From Prevotella sp. UBA4376 (GTDB lineage Bacteria; Bacteroidota; Bacteroidia; Bacteroidales; Bacteroidaceae), in assembly GCA_002391185.1 (NCBI GenBank), contig DGRY01000112.1:1-17893 (forward strand): a stretch of 17,893 nt of DNA. The letters are read 5' to 3'. The notes below the pieces were generated by a model, which worked only from the letters and a program-made list of their open reading frames with translations, was not told the origin of the DNA and made no database searches. Shown here in pieces: positions 7,174-13,792 of the stretch (position 1 is its first letter; each line of letters opens with the position of its first letter). Made by a program: the position numbers and the translations under genes.

Positions 7174-8848
7174 GTCTGCCCGTCTTTGGGTGTGTAAACT
7201 CAAGATACTCGGCATGAAGGTACAGGCGGTCGGCCTTTGTGCCGTATAGCTCATCGCCCTTGATAGGAGCATTCAGTCCTTCGGGATGAGCACTATGCAC
7301 ACGCAACTGGTGTGTGCGCCCAGTGATAGGCTTGAATTCAATAACAATCTCGCCATTCTCCCTTTTCTCTATCACTCTGTATTCTGTTATGGCTGTTTTA
7401 CCATGTTCGTAGTCAACCTTTTGTCGAGGACGGTCCAAGGCATCGGGTGATAGTGGTAGTGATATTGTTCCTTCTGGCAGTATGTTGTGCTGTTGTATGG
7501 GGCATAAAACAGCTTTGTATCTTTTTCTTATGCTGTGCTCTGCAAACTGTTTTTGTAGATTTATGTAGGCTGCTTCATTCTTAGCCACAACAATGAGTCC
7601 ACTTGTTGCCATGTCAAGGCGATGAACCATCATTGGTCCTGTGGCTTCTGGATATTTAGCTTTTACTATTGAAAGCACTGAAGGACGGTTGCCCTTGCCA
7701 GGTACAGAGAGCATACCCGATGGTTTGTTCACCACAACAATGTCGGCATCGCTATACACGATTTCCAATCCCTCTTTGCTTTGTTTCGTATTCTTTGCGC
7801 TATTGCGTAGAGTTGTTGCGCTAAGCATCCATCTTAGAATAGGTTTACACTTGCCGTTGCAGGCAGGGTAGAAATGTCCGTGGTGACGAATTTCGGTCTT
7901 TGGCGATGGTCCCCACCAGAACATAGCCATACTTAGTGGCGTGTAGTCATGGGCAAAAGCATATTGCAGCAACTTGGGTTCGCAACATTCGCCTGCTCCC
8001 GAAGGAATGGCAGAGCGTATGTCAGCTCCTTTAAGAAGAGAGTTCTCTTCTTTCCAATAGTTCTGAAAAATATCAATGAGGTTTCGGCTTTCGCCATTGG
8101 CATTTAGAAAGTTGAACTGTTTGAAAAGCCATGTCTGCAGGGCATCGCTCTTAACTTTACGATGCTGTTTCAGTTGCCATATAGCTGCTTCATTTTCTTC
8201 TACGTCCTTGCTTGCTTCTTCAAGCAGAGATTTGTATTTCTTCTTCGTGCGGCTCACCTCAGCTTTCAGAAACTGACTTTCTTTAGTCATGGCAGCCTCT
8301 TCCTCCTCGCTTATGTTTTCGCTTGCTCTGCGCTGTTCTCGTAAAGCCTTGGCTGCTTTCATGCGCTCCTGAGCCGTTTTCACAGCCACCTCGGCTTCAT
8401 TCTGCAAGGCAGCAAGATAGTCTTTTGCCTTAATAAAACTATCAGCATTCTGCAGTTCCTCAATCCTATGATTAATCTTAGTTATTTCATCTTCGTGAGT
8501 CTTGAAATAGCCATCGGGCTGAAGGTAGTCGAAAACAGCGGGAACGAAGAAACGTTGAACGTTGAACGTTAAACTTTGAGATTTGGGGTTTGAAGTTTGA
8601 ACATTAGATGTTGAGTGTTGTCGTTCAACGTTGAACGTAATCTGTCCGCTATATGCGGCAAGATACCCCAACTCGCCGTTTTTTTCAACAATTAGCACAC
8701 CATACATTTTTCCTTCCGATGGTTCTGAAGGCAATTGTTTCTGCAAATCGTGTGCAGCAGCCAATGCCACTTCATCAGGTTCATAGTCGAAAGGATTGTT
8801 CATCCCCTCTGGTTCTGTGTATTGTACGTGTAGCTTATGGAATATCAT
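7148..8848 (-). CDS. RluA-family pseudouridine synthase with long coiled-coil N-terminal region
   Basis: This is a 566-residue protein. The C-terminal ~200 residues are an RluA-type catalytic domain that isomerises uridine in rRNA or tRNA, with the signature HRLDMATSG (409-417, catalytic Asp412), NKPSGMLSVPG before it and GRTHQLRVH after it. The first ~360 residues are not part of the classic enzyme. They comprise an N-terminal domain (1-110), a highly charged Lys/Glu-rich coiled-coil stretch (about 111-235), and a linker with Cys288, Cys289, Cys330, Cys334 and clustered His residues that could bind a metal (inference). Residues 70-99 and the last seven residues are encoded by AACGTTGAAC-type repeat DNA and contain TFNV three times. 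A TATCTTTG box ends only 4 bp before the ATG, predicting a leaderless mRNA. The exact RNA target is unknown. Confidence 0.9.
   Translation of the reverse strand: MIFHKLHVQYTEPEGMNNPFDYEPDEVALAAAHDLQKQLPSEPSEGKMYGVLIVEKNGELGYLAAYSGQITFNVERQHSTSNVQTSNPKSQSLTFNVQRFFVPAVFDYLQPDGYFKTHEDEITKINHRIEELQNADSFIKAKDYLAALQNEAEVAVKTAQERMKAAKALREQRRASENISEEEEAAMTKESQFLKAEVSRTKKKYKSLLEEASKDVEENEAAIWQLKQHRKVKSDALQTWLFKQFNFLNANGESRNLIDIFQNYWKEENSLLKGADIRSAIPSGAGECCEPKLLQYAFAHDYTPLSMAMFWWGPSPKTEIRHHGHFYPACNGKCKPILRWMLSATTLRNSAKNTKQSKEGLEIVYSDADIVVVNKPSGMLSVPGKGNRPSVLSIVKAKYPEATGPMMVHRLDMATSGLIVVAKNEAAYINLQKQFAEHSIRKRYKAVLCPIQQHNILPEGTISLPLSPDALDRPRQKVDYEHGKTAITEYRVIEKRENGEIVIEFKPITGRTHQLRVHSAHPEGLNAPIKGDELYGTKADRLYLHAEYLEFTHPKTGRRLTFNVEC
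8551..8639. repeat. AACGTTGAACGTT-type repeat block inside the pseudouridine synthase gene
   Basis: This block of about 89 bp starts with AACGTTGAACGTTGAACGTT and ends with the palindrome GTTCAACGTTGAAC (8623-8636). Between them are degenerate TTTGAAGTTTGAACATT-like words. It is read in frame as residues about 70-99 of the 566-residue protein, including ITFNVER and LTFNVQR. The word matches the copy at 7145-7173. Confidence 0.75.
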
Positions 8849-8852
8849 ACTG

Positions 8853-8860
8853 CAAAGATA
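8853..8860 (-). promoter_or_regulatory. -7 box for the pseudouridine synthase gene
   Basis: The minus strand reads TATCTTTG, ending 4 bp before the ATG (8848). This places the transcription start at or beside the A of the start codon. No clear TTTG -33 element is seen. Confidence 0.6.
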
Positions 8861-8945
8861 GTGAAAAGGTTAAAAAGTAAAAGGGTAAGGATGAAAAAAG
8901 TGATGTACTGAAATTAGAATATAAAGACTATAAAAAAACAAACGA

Positions 8946-9033
8946 GTTTTACAGTTACTGTTTTACAAATTATCCATATATAGCAATATCTCAAAGTTGC
9001 ATGCATGGAAAAGAAAAACTGTAACCGTAAAAC
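8946..9033. repeat. Inverted repeat GTTTTACAGTTAC / GTAACCGTAAAAC
   Basis: The left arm (8946-8958) and right arm (9021-9033) are complementary over 13 bp with one mismatch, separated by 62 bp. A partial direct copy GTTTTAC follows at 8960-8966. It lies just past the stop of the small minus-strand gene at 9058 and could help end its transcript. It may alternatively be a mobile-repeat remnant. Confidence 0.55.
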
Positions 9034-9057
9034 CCGAACAAAACAATTTCTTATCGA

Positions 9058-9441
9058 TTAAAACAAATACGCATAGCGTTCTGCATCCTTACCTTCAAAA
9101 ACCTTTTGTTCCATTACTGGCTTATAACAAAGGTCTTCATAGCGATAGAGAGAAACAGCAAGAAACTGTTTATCATCAGAAACAAACAACTCAAGTTGGT
9201 AGTTGCCAAGATCCTTCTGTGGAAATTTCTCGGTTGCTTTCACATCTTTGGTACTCAATGAAAGCGTTTTAAGTATCTGCTCGCCAACAGAAGTATCATA
9301 TTCTTTCTTATATGCCTTGATATTGCTCTGAGTAGTATTATATATTATCTTAGAGCCTAAGCCAAGGAATCCTTTTTTAAAAGTTACACGTGTATCTTTT
9401 TTCAGATTGTCAATCATCTGAAAGTGATTAATATTTGCCAT
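9058..9441 (-). CDS. Hypothetical small cytosolic protein
   Basis: This is a 127-residue protein beginning MANINHFQMIDNLKK, with no signal peptide or membrane segment. It has a mixed alpha/beta look and a C terminus rich in Tyr and charged residues (KDAERYAYLF). I do not recognise the family. The open frame extends 40 residues further upstream, but that extension is hydrophobic and Cys-rich and runs through an intergenic hairpin, so the ATG at 9439-9441 is preferred. It lies 95 bp downstream of an exported small protein on the same strand, with a strong hairpin between them, so the two may or may not share a transcript. Confidence 0.65.
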   Translation of the reverse strand: MANINHFQMIDNLKKDTRVTFKKGFLGLGSKIIYNTTQSNIKAYKKEYDTSVGEQILKTLSLSTKDVKATEKFPQKDLGNYQLELFVSDDKQFLAVSLYRYEDLCYKPVMEQKVFEGKDAERYAYLF

Positions 9442-9477
9442 AAAAATTCTTGTTTTAAAGTTTAAAATGTTAATCCG

Positions 9478-9499
9478 CTGCAGATGAAGGCATCTGCAG
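9478..9499 (-). terminator. Perfect 9-bp hairpin between two small genes
   Basis: CTGCAGATG (9478-9486), a 4-base loop, and CATCTGCAG (9491-9499) form a perfect stem. On the minus strand it follows the stop of the exported-protein gene (9537) and precedes the start at 9441. No T-tract follows it in either direction, so it could be a weak terminator, a processing site or a leader structure. Confidence 0.5.
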
Positions 9500-9536
9500 T
9501 AAATAGAATGTGATAACTTACATAAAAAACAAGAAA

Positions 9537-9920
9537 CTAACAAATCAAACGCCTGAGCCAATACACATATCTATCAGCTACAGACATGGAGAGTAAAGGA
9601 ATAGTGGAAGGTGTTTTCCTTCCGCAATACTCACCACAAGAAACAATCTGAGGGTTAAATAATAAAGGATGATTGCGAACATCAAGTCTAAAATGTTCGC
9701 TTGGTTTCGCAGGGTTGACTCTTCCCGATCTACTACTGCAAATCTGATACACATTGGAAGAATCACTTGCTATGGCCTGTTGTTTGTTCTGCTGACTAAT
9801 GAAAAGTTCTGTCTGCCTCTTCTCATCATTACTGTCATGCCACACCGAAGCCTCTGCATGACCTATGCCACACAAAGAAAACAGAGTAGTAAGAATAATT
9901 ATGTAGAACAAACGTATCAT
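9537..9920 (-). CDS. Small exported protein with a C-terminal LRRLIC-type tail
   Basis: This is a 127-residue protein with a clear Sec signal peptide (MIRLFYIIILTTLFSLCGIGHAEA, cleavage probably after the AEA region) and a low-complexity mature part with several Cys residues. Its last residues, YVYWLRRLIC, resemble the YVIALRRL-type ending I remember from short exported hypothetical proteins in Bacteroides and Prevotella; no function is known to me. A TATTTTTG box (9929-9936) lies 8 bp before the ATG. The product probably enters the periplasm. The Cys inside the signal peptide (residue 17) is not followed by a convincing lipobox, so a lipoprotein is less likely. Confidence 0.6.
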   Translation of the reverse strand: MIRLFYIIILTTLFSLCGIGHAEASVWHDSNDEKRQTELFISQQNKQQAIASDSSNVYQICSSRSGRVNPAKPSEHFRLDVRNHPLLFNPQIVSCGEYCGRKTPSTIPLLSMSVADRYVYWLRRLIC

Positions 9921-9928
9921 GATGAACG

Positions 9929-9936
9929 CAAAAATA
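9929..9936 (-). promoter_or_regulatory. -7 box for the small exported protein gene
   Basis: The minus strand reads TATTTTTG, ending 8 bp before the ATG. No matching -33 TTTG is seen. Confidence 0.45.
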
Positions 9937-10234
9937 ATATTTTGAGAATAAACTCCCCCCCTGTATAGCTGCTAAATTATATTTTTTTATCTTAATTATA
10001 CAAATAAGTGCGAAATCACTGGTGTCTGTAGAGACAGTGGTTTGTTAGAAGCAGTATGTCGTCTGTGCAGAAATCATACTCATGATGAACCTCTCATACC
10101 AAACATGACTATTCCAACGTAGAGTACATTAGCGAGGCACAGAGCGCTTTTGTTATTCATTATTTCAAATTGCAAATTATCTATGAAGTCTATAAATTAT
10201 CTTAATTGGTAGGGGGAGGTAGTAGAAATTTATC
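9937..10234. other. Intergenic segment without a recognisable gene
   Basis: No reading frame of note is visible. It contains a stem-loop around 10018-10042, where TGTCT and AGACA pair around GTAG and are enclosed by CAC/GTG. The ~130-bp stretch 10010-10150 is less AT-rich than its surroundings. I cannot assign a function. Confidence 0.4.
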
Positions 10235-10242
10235 TATCTTTG
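10235..10242 (+). promoter_or_regulatory. -7 box for the secreted hydrolase gene
   Basis: TATCTTTG matches the Bacteroidetes -7 consensus, 12 bp before ATG 10255 and 24 bp before ATG 10267. The -33 region has only a TTGG at 10206-10209 with a long spacer. Confidence 0.55.
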
Positions 10243-10254
10243 CGATAAATGTAA

Positions 10255-11067
10255 ATGGCGAAGATCATGAAAAAGATTATATTTTTTGTTTTGCTTGTTC
10301 ATCTCTGTTTGACTGCAAATGCACAGATGAGTGGTGTTTTTGAAGCCAAAAGAGGGGAGAGCGACTATAATTTCTGGATATATACTCCACATGAATATGC
10401 AGAGGATAATCATAAGTTGCCTTTGATAGTTTTTTTGCATGGCGCAAGTCTGTGTGGAAACAATCTTGAGCGTGTGAGACGCTATGGAACGCTTGATGCC
10501 ATAGAGAAAGGGCTTGATGTGCCTATGCTTGTTGTGGCACCACAGAATCCGGGTGGAGCATGGAACCCAAAGAAGCTGATGAATTTGCTTGAATGGGTGG
10601 AAGAGCATTATAGGGTTGACGAAAGCAGAGTGTATGTGCTTGGTATGAGCCTTGGTGGATATGGTACAATGGATTTTGCAGGAACCTATCCCGACAAGAT
10701 AGCTGCTGCCATGGCTTTGTGTGGCGGCTGTTCGCTGAAAGATGATCAGGGGTTGGGCAAACTGCCGTTGTGGATAATTCATGGCACAGGAGATGCTGCG
10801 GTAAGCGTTAAGCAGTCGCAACGTGTGGTTGATGATTTGCAACAGGCAAATAATGATAAACTGTTGCGTTATTATTGGGTGCCTGGAGGTAGTCATGGCT
10901 TGCTGGCTCGTGCTTTTTATTTGCAGCAAACCTATGATTGGCTGATAGCTCATTCTTTGAATGATTCTCCTCGTGAGGTGGATCGTGATATTCAGATAGA
11001 GCGTGAGGATTTTAATGTGTCGTATCGTGATTTGAAGATTGATCCACAGATGTATGCTGAGGATTAA
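10255..11067 (+). CDS. Secreted alpha/beta hydrolase (esterase/peptidase-like)
   Basis: This is a 270-residue exported serine hydrolase. The signal peptide (about 1-24, ending TANAQ) is followed by an alpha/beta-hydrolase core: the oxyanion HG at 62-63, the nucleophile elbow GMSLGG (130-135, Ser132), a probable acid Asp180 in HGTGD, and His214 in GGSHG. The family resembles predicted esterases of the LpqC/PHB-depolymerase and prolyl-oligopeptidase-like type. The substrate is not deducible; polysaccharide acyl esters or peptides are possibilities. The ~40-residue C-terminal tail is charged and beyond the core fold. Start choice between ATG 10255 and ATG 10267 is open; MKKIIFF from 10267 looks more like a native signal peptide. 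The 3' end runs directly into a minus-strand terminator. Confidence 0.85.
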   Translation: MAKIMKKIIFFVLLVHLCLTANAQMSGVFEAKRGESDYNFWIYTPHEYAEDNHKLPLIVFLHGASLCGNNLERVRRYGTLDAIEKGLDVPMLVVAPQNPGGAWNPKKLMNLLEWVEEHYRVDESRVYVLGMSLGGYGTMDFAGTYPDKIAAAMALCGGCSLKDDQGLGKLPLWIIHGTGDAAVSVKQSQRVVDDLQQANNDKLLRYYWVPGGSHGLLARAFYLQQTYDWLIAHSLNDSPREVDRDIQIEREDFNVSYRDLKIDPQMYAED

Positions 11068-11292
11068 AATAAAAGCGCAACCAACTTCACAGCCGGTTGC
11101 GCCCAAAACTCTAATTGACTCAAGTAAATAAGTAAATCTTAAATATCATTATATTCCACAACTATAAATCGCTAAGTCGCATAAGGACACAGCTATTTTG
11201 TCTTTATAGCTCAGAAATTCATAAATATCAAACTTGTTTTTGGATATCAATTCTCTTTAAATTCTCTTTGATGATTTGTCATTCAAATCTGT
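11066..11292 (-). ncRNA. Candidate stand-alone small RNA with own promoter and terminator
   Basis: On the minus strand, CTTG (11324-11327), 20 bp and TATATTTG (11296-11303) form a Bacteroidetes promoter. No ORF of note follows, and about 220 bases later an intrinsic terminator appears: an 8-bp stem (11075-11102) followed by TTTTATTTT. Possible internal stems include GATTTG/CAAATC near the 5' end, GATATC/GATATT, and AGCTAT/ATAGCT near the middle. The length and promoter-plus-terminator layout fit small regulatory RNAs such as 6S-like RNA or the Bacteroidales-1 RNA class, but I cannot confirm either by eye. It is convergent with the hydrolase gene. Confidence 0.6.
11067..11102 (-). terminator. 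Intrinsic terminator of the candidate small RNA
   Basis: On the minus strand GCGCAACC (11095-11102), a 12-base loop and GGTTGCGC (11075-11082) are followed by TTTTATTTT. The T-tract lies only on this strand, so the terminator belongs to minus-strand transcription and reaches the hydrolase stop codon. Confidence 0.75.
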
Positions 11293-11295
11293 ATG

Positions 11296-11327
11296 CAAAT
11301 ATATACATAATGGTTTAATGCTGCAAG
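11296..11327 (-). promoter_or_regulatory. Promoter of the candidate small RNA
   Basis: The minus strand reads CTTG, 20 bp, TATATTTG. The -7 box is an exact consensus match, the -33 element differs by one base from TTTG, and the spacing is ideal. Confidence 0.65.
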
Positions 11328-11649
11328 AAAAACGTGGTTTTTTTTACAAAAGATACCTAAATATTGCGTTTTTTGAGTGTAAAAACCGACATTTAGTGCA
11401 AGTTCACCGAAATAAAGTATTGGAAAAGTAATATTTCTGTATATTTATATTACTTTCAATTTGGAAGTTGTTGTTCGGAATGATGAGATGAATTGTCGAA
11501 AAAACTCTTATGAGACCTATAATTGTGTATTTTTTTTTGACTTCAAAATAGAAATTTAATTGATATCTAAGTTGGTGTGTTGCATAATATTGAAAAAATC
11601 TTAACTTATGCAAGGTAAAGAATAGTGGAATTTGTCTGAAAATACATGT
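11328..11649. other. AT-rich intergenic stretch with a long hairpin
   Basis: No credible gene is visible. At 11425-11434 and 11447-11456, AAAGTAATAT and ATATTACTTT form a perfect 10-bp stem with a 12-base loop. Adding ATTG/CAAT beyond a 2-base bulge extends the pairing to 14 bp. Function is unknown. Confidence 0.45.
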
Positions 11650-11763
11650 TTAGTCGTTTGGTGGTTTTGGGGCGTTTTCTAGTTTTTCTAGATATTCTAG
11701 TTTTCCTAGTTTACTAAACCACCAAACAACCAAACGACTAAACGCCCAAACAACTAAACGACC
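11650..11763 (-). terminator. Word-repeat inverted structure downstream of the Na/Pi cotransporter
   Basis: TTTAGTCGTTTGGTGGTTT at the left is matched by AAACCACCAAAC plus GACTAAA at the right, with an 8-base extra word between. GGGGCGTTT pairs with AAACGCCC. The centre is built from CTAG words separated by T-rich or A/T-rich spacers. It begins 3 bp past the cotransporter stop and probably serves as its transcription end. Confidence 0.6.
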
Positions 11764-11765
11764 AG

Positions 11766-13472
11766 CTACGCTTCTCGCTGACGTGTTCCCATTCGGGCTT
11801 CAACAACATTGATGACGTAGTCACCCAATTTTTCGCACTCCTGGATGATGTCCATATACATGGTGCCGAGGTTGTAGTCGTAGAGACCTTCCTCGATGTC
11901 GTTGATATTCTCGTTCTTTAGCTGATTGCGATAGTTATTGATTTCGTTCTCGATGTTGAAACTGCGGTTCACATCAATGTTGTCGCGACTGTGAATGAAC
12001 ATAACGTTCATGTGGCTAAGAGCATCGTCGGTGAGTGCAAACATCTGATGGATGTGTGTGTACTGGTCGTCGGTGAAATCTTGCTTGATGCTCTTCTTGC
12101 GGTTGAGTGTGCGGGCAATGTTGAAGCATGAGTCGCCGATAGACTCGATCTCGCTTATCTCGCGAAGCATAGCACGTACCTTCTCCTTGGTTTCGTCGCT
12201 TAGATGGGCATCACTAACCTGGTTGAGGTATTTTGCAATCTCAATTTCCATATTGTCGCTGATGCCCTCGTATTTTTCTATGCGGGTGTAGAGTTTGATG
12301 AACTTGTCATCATCGTTTTCTCCCAAGAGTTCCTGAACCATTCCAAACATGCGTTGTATGCGCTCAGAGAAACTTGCAATCTCCTTTTGTGCTTCAAGCA
12401 CAGAGAGCTCTGGAGTTTTCATGATGCCAGCCTGAATGAAACGCAGACGGAAGTCGTCTTCGTCTTTGTTTGCTTTAGGCTTGATGATGAAGGTTACGAG
12501 TTTCTCAATCTGTGGAATGAACCACACTAATATAAATGTGTTGGAAACGTTGAAGGCAGTGTGGAAAGCAGCAAGTACAAAACTTAGTTTTGCAGCGTTA
12601 GCAAGAAAATCGGGTGAACTCTTCTGCAAATCGACATCATAGCCAACCCATCCGCAAACAATGTTGATGAATGGTTTGAACAGACATAGAATCCACACTA
12701 CACCAAAGATATTGAACAGCATGTGAGCCATAGCTGCTCGGCGTGCCTGTGTGTTGGCTGTTAATGCAGCAAGGTTAGATGTTACTGTTGTTCCGATGTT
12801 TTCACCCATAACCAATGCAATACCCTGATAGATTGGCAATACGCCTGTTGAGCACAGAATCATGGTTATGGCCATGATTGCTGCTGATGACTGCACCGCC
12901 ATGGTGAGGACACTACCAATGAGCAGGAATGTTATTGTGGTGATGAAACTATTAGGGTCGAAGGTGGCTAAGAAATCGAGTATTGCCTGATTGTGGCCGA
13001 GATCCATGTCGATACCTGTTTGACGAAGTGTTCCCAAACCAAGGAACATAAAGGAAATACCAAACAGGAAGTCTCCGATTAGTTTTCTTTTCTTTGAATA
13101 AATAAGGATAATGCCGATGAAGAATGCTGGCCATACAAAATCGGTGATGTTGAATGAAAAACCAGCCGACATAATCCAAGCCGTTAAGGTTGTACCAATG
13201 TTGGCACCCATGATGACTGAAATAGCCTGAGCCAATGTAAGGAGTCCGGCATTAACGAAACTTACTGTCATCACTGTAGTTGCTGTTGATGATTGTACGG
13301 CAGAAGTGATGAATGTACCTGTTAGAATGCCTGTAACACGGTTGGTGGTCATTGTTCCCAACACGTGACGTAACTGTGGACCTGCCATCTTCTGTAGGGC
13401 GTCGCTCATTGTTTTCATACCAAACATCAGCAGAGCAAGAGCGCCTACGATTTTAAATAGAAGAATAGTCAT
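11766..13472 (-). CDS. Na+/phosphate cotransporter family protein with PhoU-like tail
   Basis: This 568-residue inner-membrane protein of the NptA/YjbB type contains two inverted Na_Pi_cotrans repeats. The first has QSSTATT (60-66) and GANIGTT (89-95), the second QSSAA (194-198) and GENIGTT (223-229). About eight hydrophobic segments are visible up to residue ~335, followed by a charged helical PhoU-like domain (about 345-568). The QSS motifs are the known substrate/Na+ site of the SLC34-like family. The role is sodium-driven phosphate import or phosphate export; relatives do either, and direction cannot be read from sequence. Length is normal. No pst or pho genes are nearby. Likely transcribed from its own promoter; a TATTTTTG box lies about 98 bp upstream of the ATG. 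Confidence 0.92.
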   Translation of the reverse strand: MTILLFKIVGALALLMFGMKTMSDALQKMAGPQLRHVLGTMTTNRVTGILTGTFITSAVQSSTATTVMTVSFVNAGLLTLAQAISVIMGANIGTTLTAWIMSAGFSFNITDFVWPAFFIGIILIYSKKRKLIGDFLFGISFMFLGLGTLRQTGIDMDLGHNQAILDFLATFDPNSFITTITFLLIGSVLTMAVQSSAAIMAITMILCSTGVLPIYQGIALVMGENIGTTVTSNLAALTANTQARRAAMAHMLFNIFGVVWILCLFKPFINIVCGWVGYDVDLQKSSPDFLANAAKLSFVLAAFHTAFNVSNTFILVWFIPQIEKLVTFIIKPKANKDEDDFRLRFIQAGIMKTPELSVLEAQKEIASFSERIQRMFGMVQELLGENDDDKFIKLYTRIEKYEGISDNMEIEIAKYLNQVSDAHLSDETKEKVRAMLREISEIESIGDSCFNIARTLNRKKSIKQDFTDDQYTHIHQMFALTDDALSHMNVMFIHSRDNIDVNRSFNIENEINNYRNQLKNENINDIEEGLYDYNLGTMYMDIIQECEKLGDYVINVVEARMGTRQREA

Positions 13473-13497
13473 ATTTTAATTATTTGTAATGACATAT

Positions 13498-13529
13498 TTT
13501 GGTGGTTAGTAAAAAACTTGTTATCTTTG
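13498..13529 (+). promoter_or_regulatory. Promoter upstream of korA
   Basis: TTTG (13498-13501), 20 bp, TATCTTTG (13522-13529) is an excellent match. If used, korA would carry a leader of about 180-260 bases depending on its start codon. Confidence 0.6.
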
Positions 13530-13569
13530 GCCTCACATTCGAGACATAACAGAGATTTCCTTTCCGATG

Positions 13570-13577
13570 CAAAAATA
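13570..13577 (-). promoter_or_regulatory. Possible -7 box for the Na/Pi cotransporter
   Basis: The minus strand reads TATTTTTG, giving a leader of roughly 90 bases. No good -33 element is seen, so support is moderate at best. It would overlap the korA leader. Confidence 0.35.
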
Positions 13578-13792
13578 ATAAAAAAACGCTAAAAGGCATA
13601 AGAGAAAGTGTAAATTCTCAAAAAAAACTCGAAGAAAAACGCTCATCTTGTTTTATAACTAAGGTGGTAGAGCCGTGGAAACAAATTTTTAACTAGCAAA
13701 TAACAGTAAAATCTATGCCTCTGAAAACCAAGACACATTGTGATGTGAAATCTTCCACTAAAGAAGTTAGCCTTGGCGAGGAAAACAAAATT

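Noticed and set aside
9442..9561. 40-residue upstream extension of the gene at 9058
   Set aside because: It crosses a perfect hairpin and overlaps the upstream gene's end; the sequence lacks any protein-like continuity with the rest.
10234..11106. 290-codon minus-strand frame opposite the hydrolase
   Set aside because: It is a shadow of the hydrolase gene, which has a signal peptide and an intact catalytic triad; the frame also runs through the terminator at 11075-11102.
11404..11613. 69-codon minus-strand frame in the gene-free region
   Set aside because: It starts with TTG, has no promoter match, is made of AT-rich low-complexity codons and runs through the hairpin at 11425-11456.
13530..13792. 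Thiamine (TPP) riboswitch in front of the ThDP-dependent oxidoreductase genes
   Set aside because: I could not find the conserved CTGAGA and ACCTGA-type boxes in the leader.
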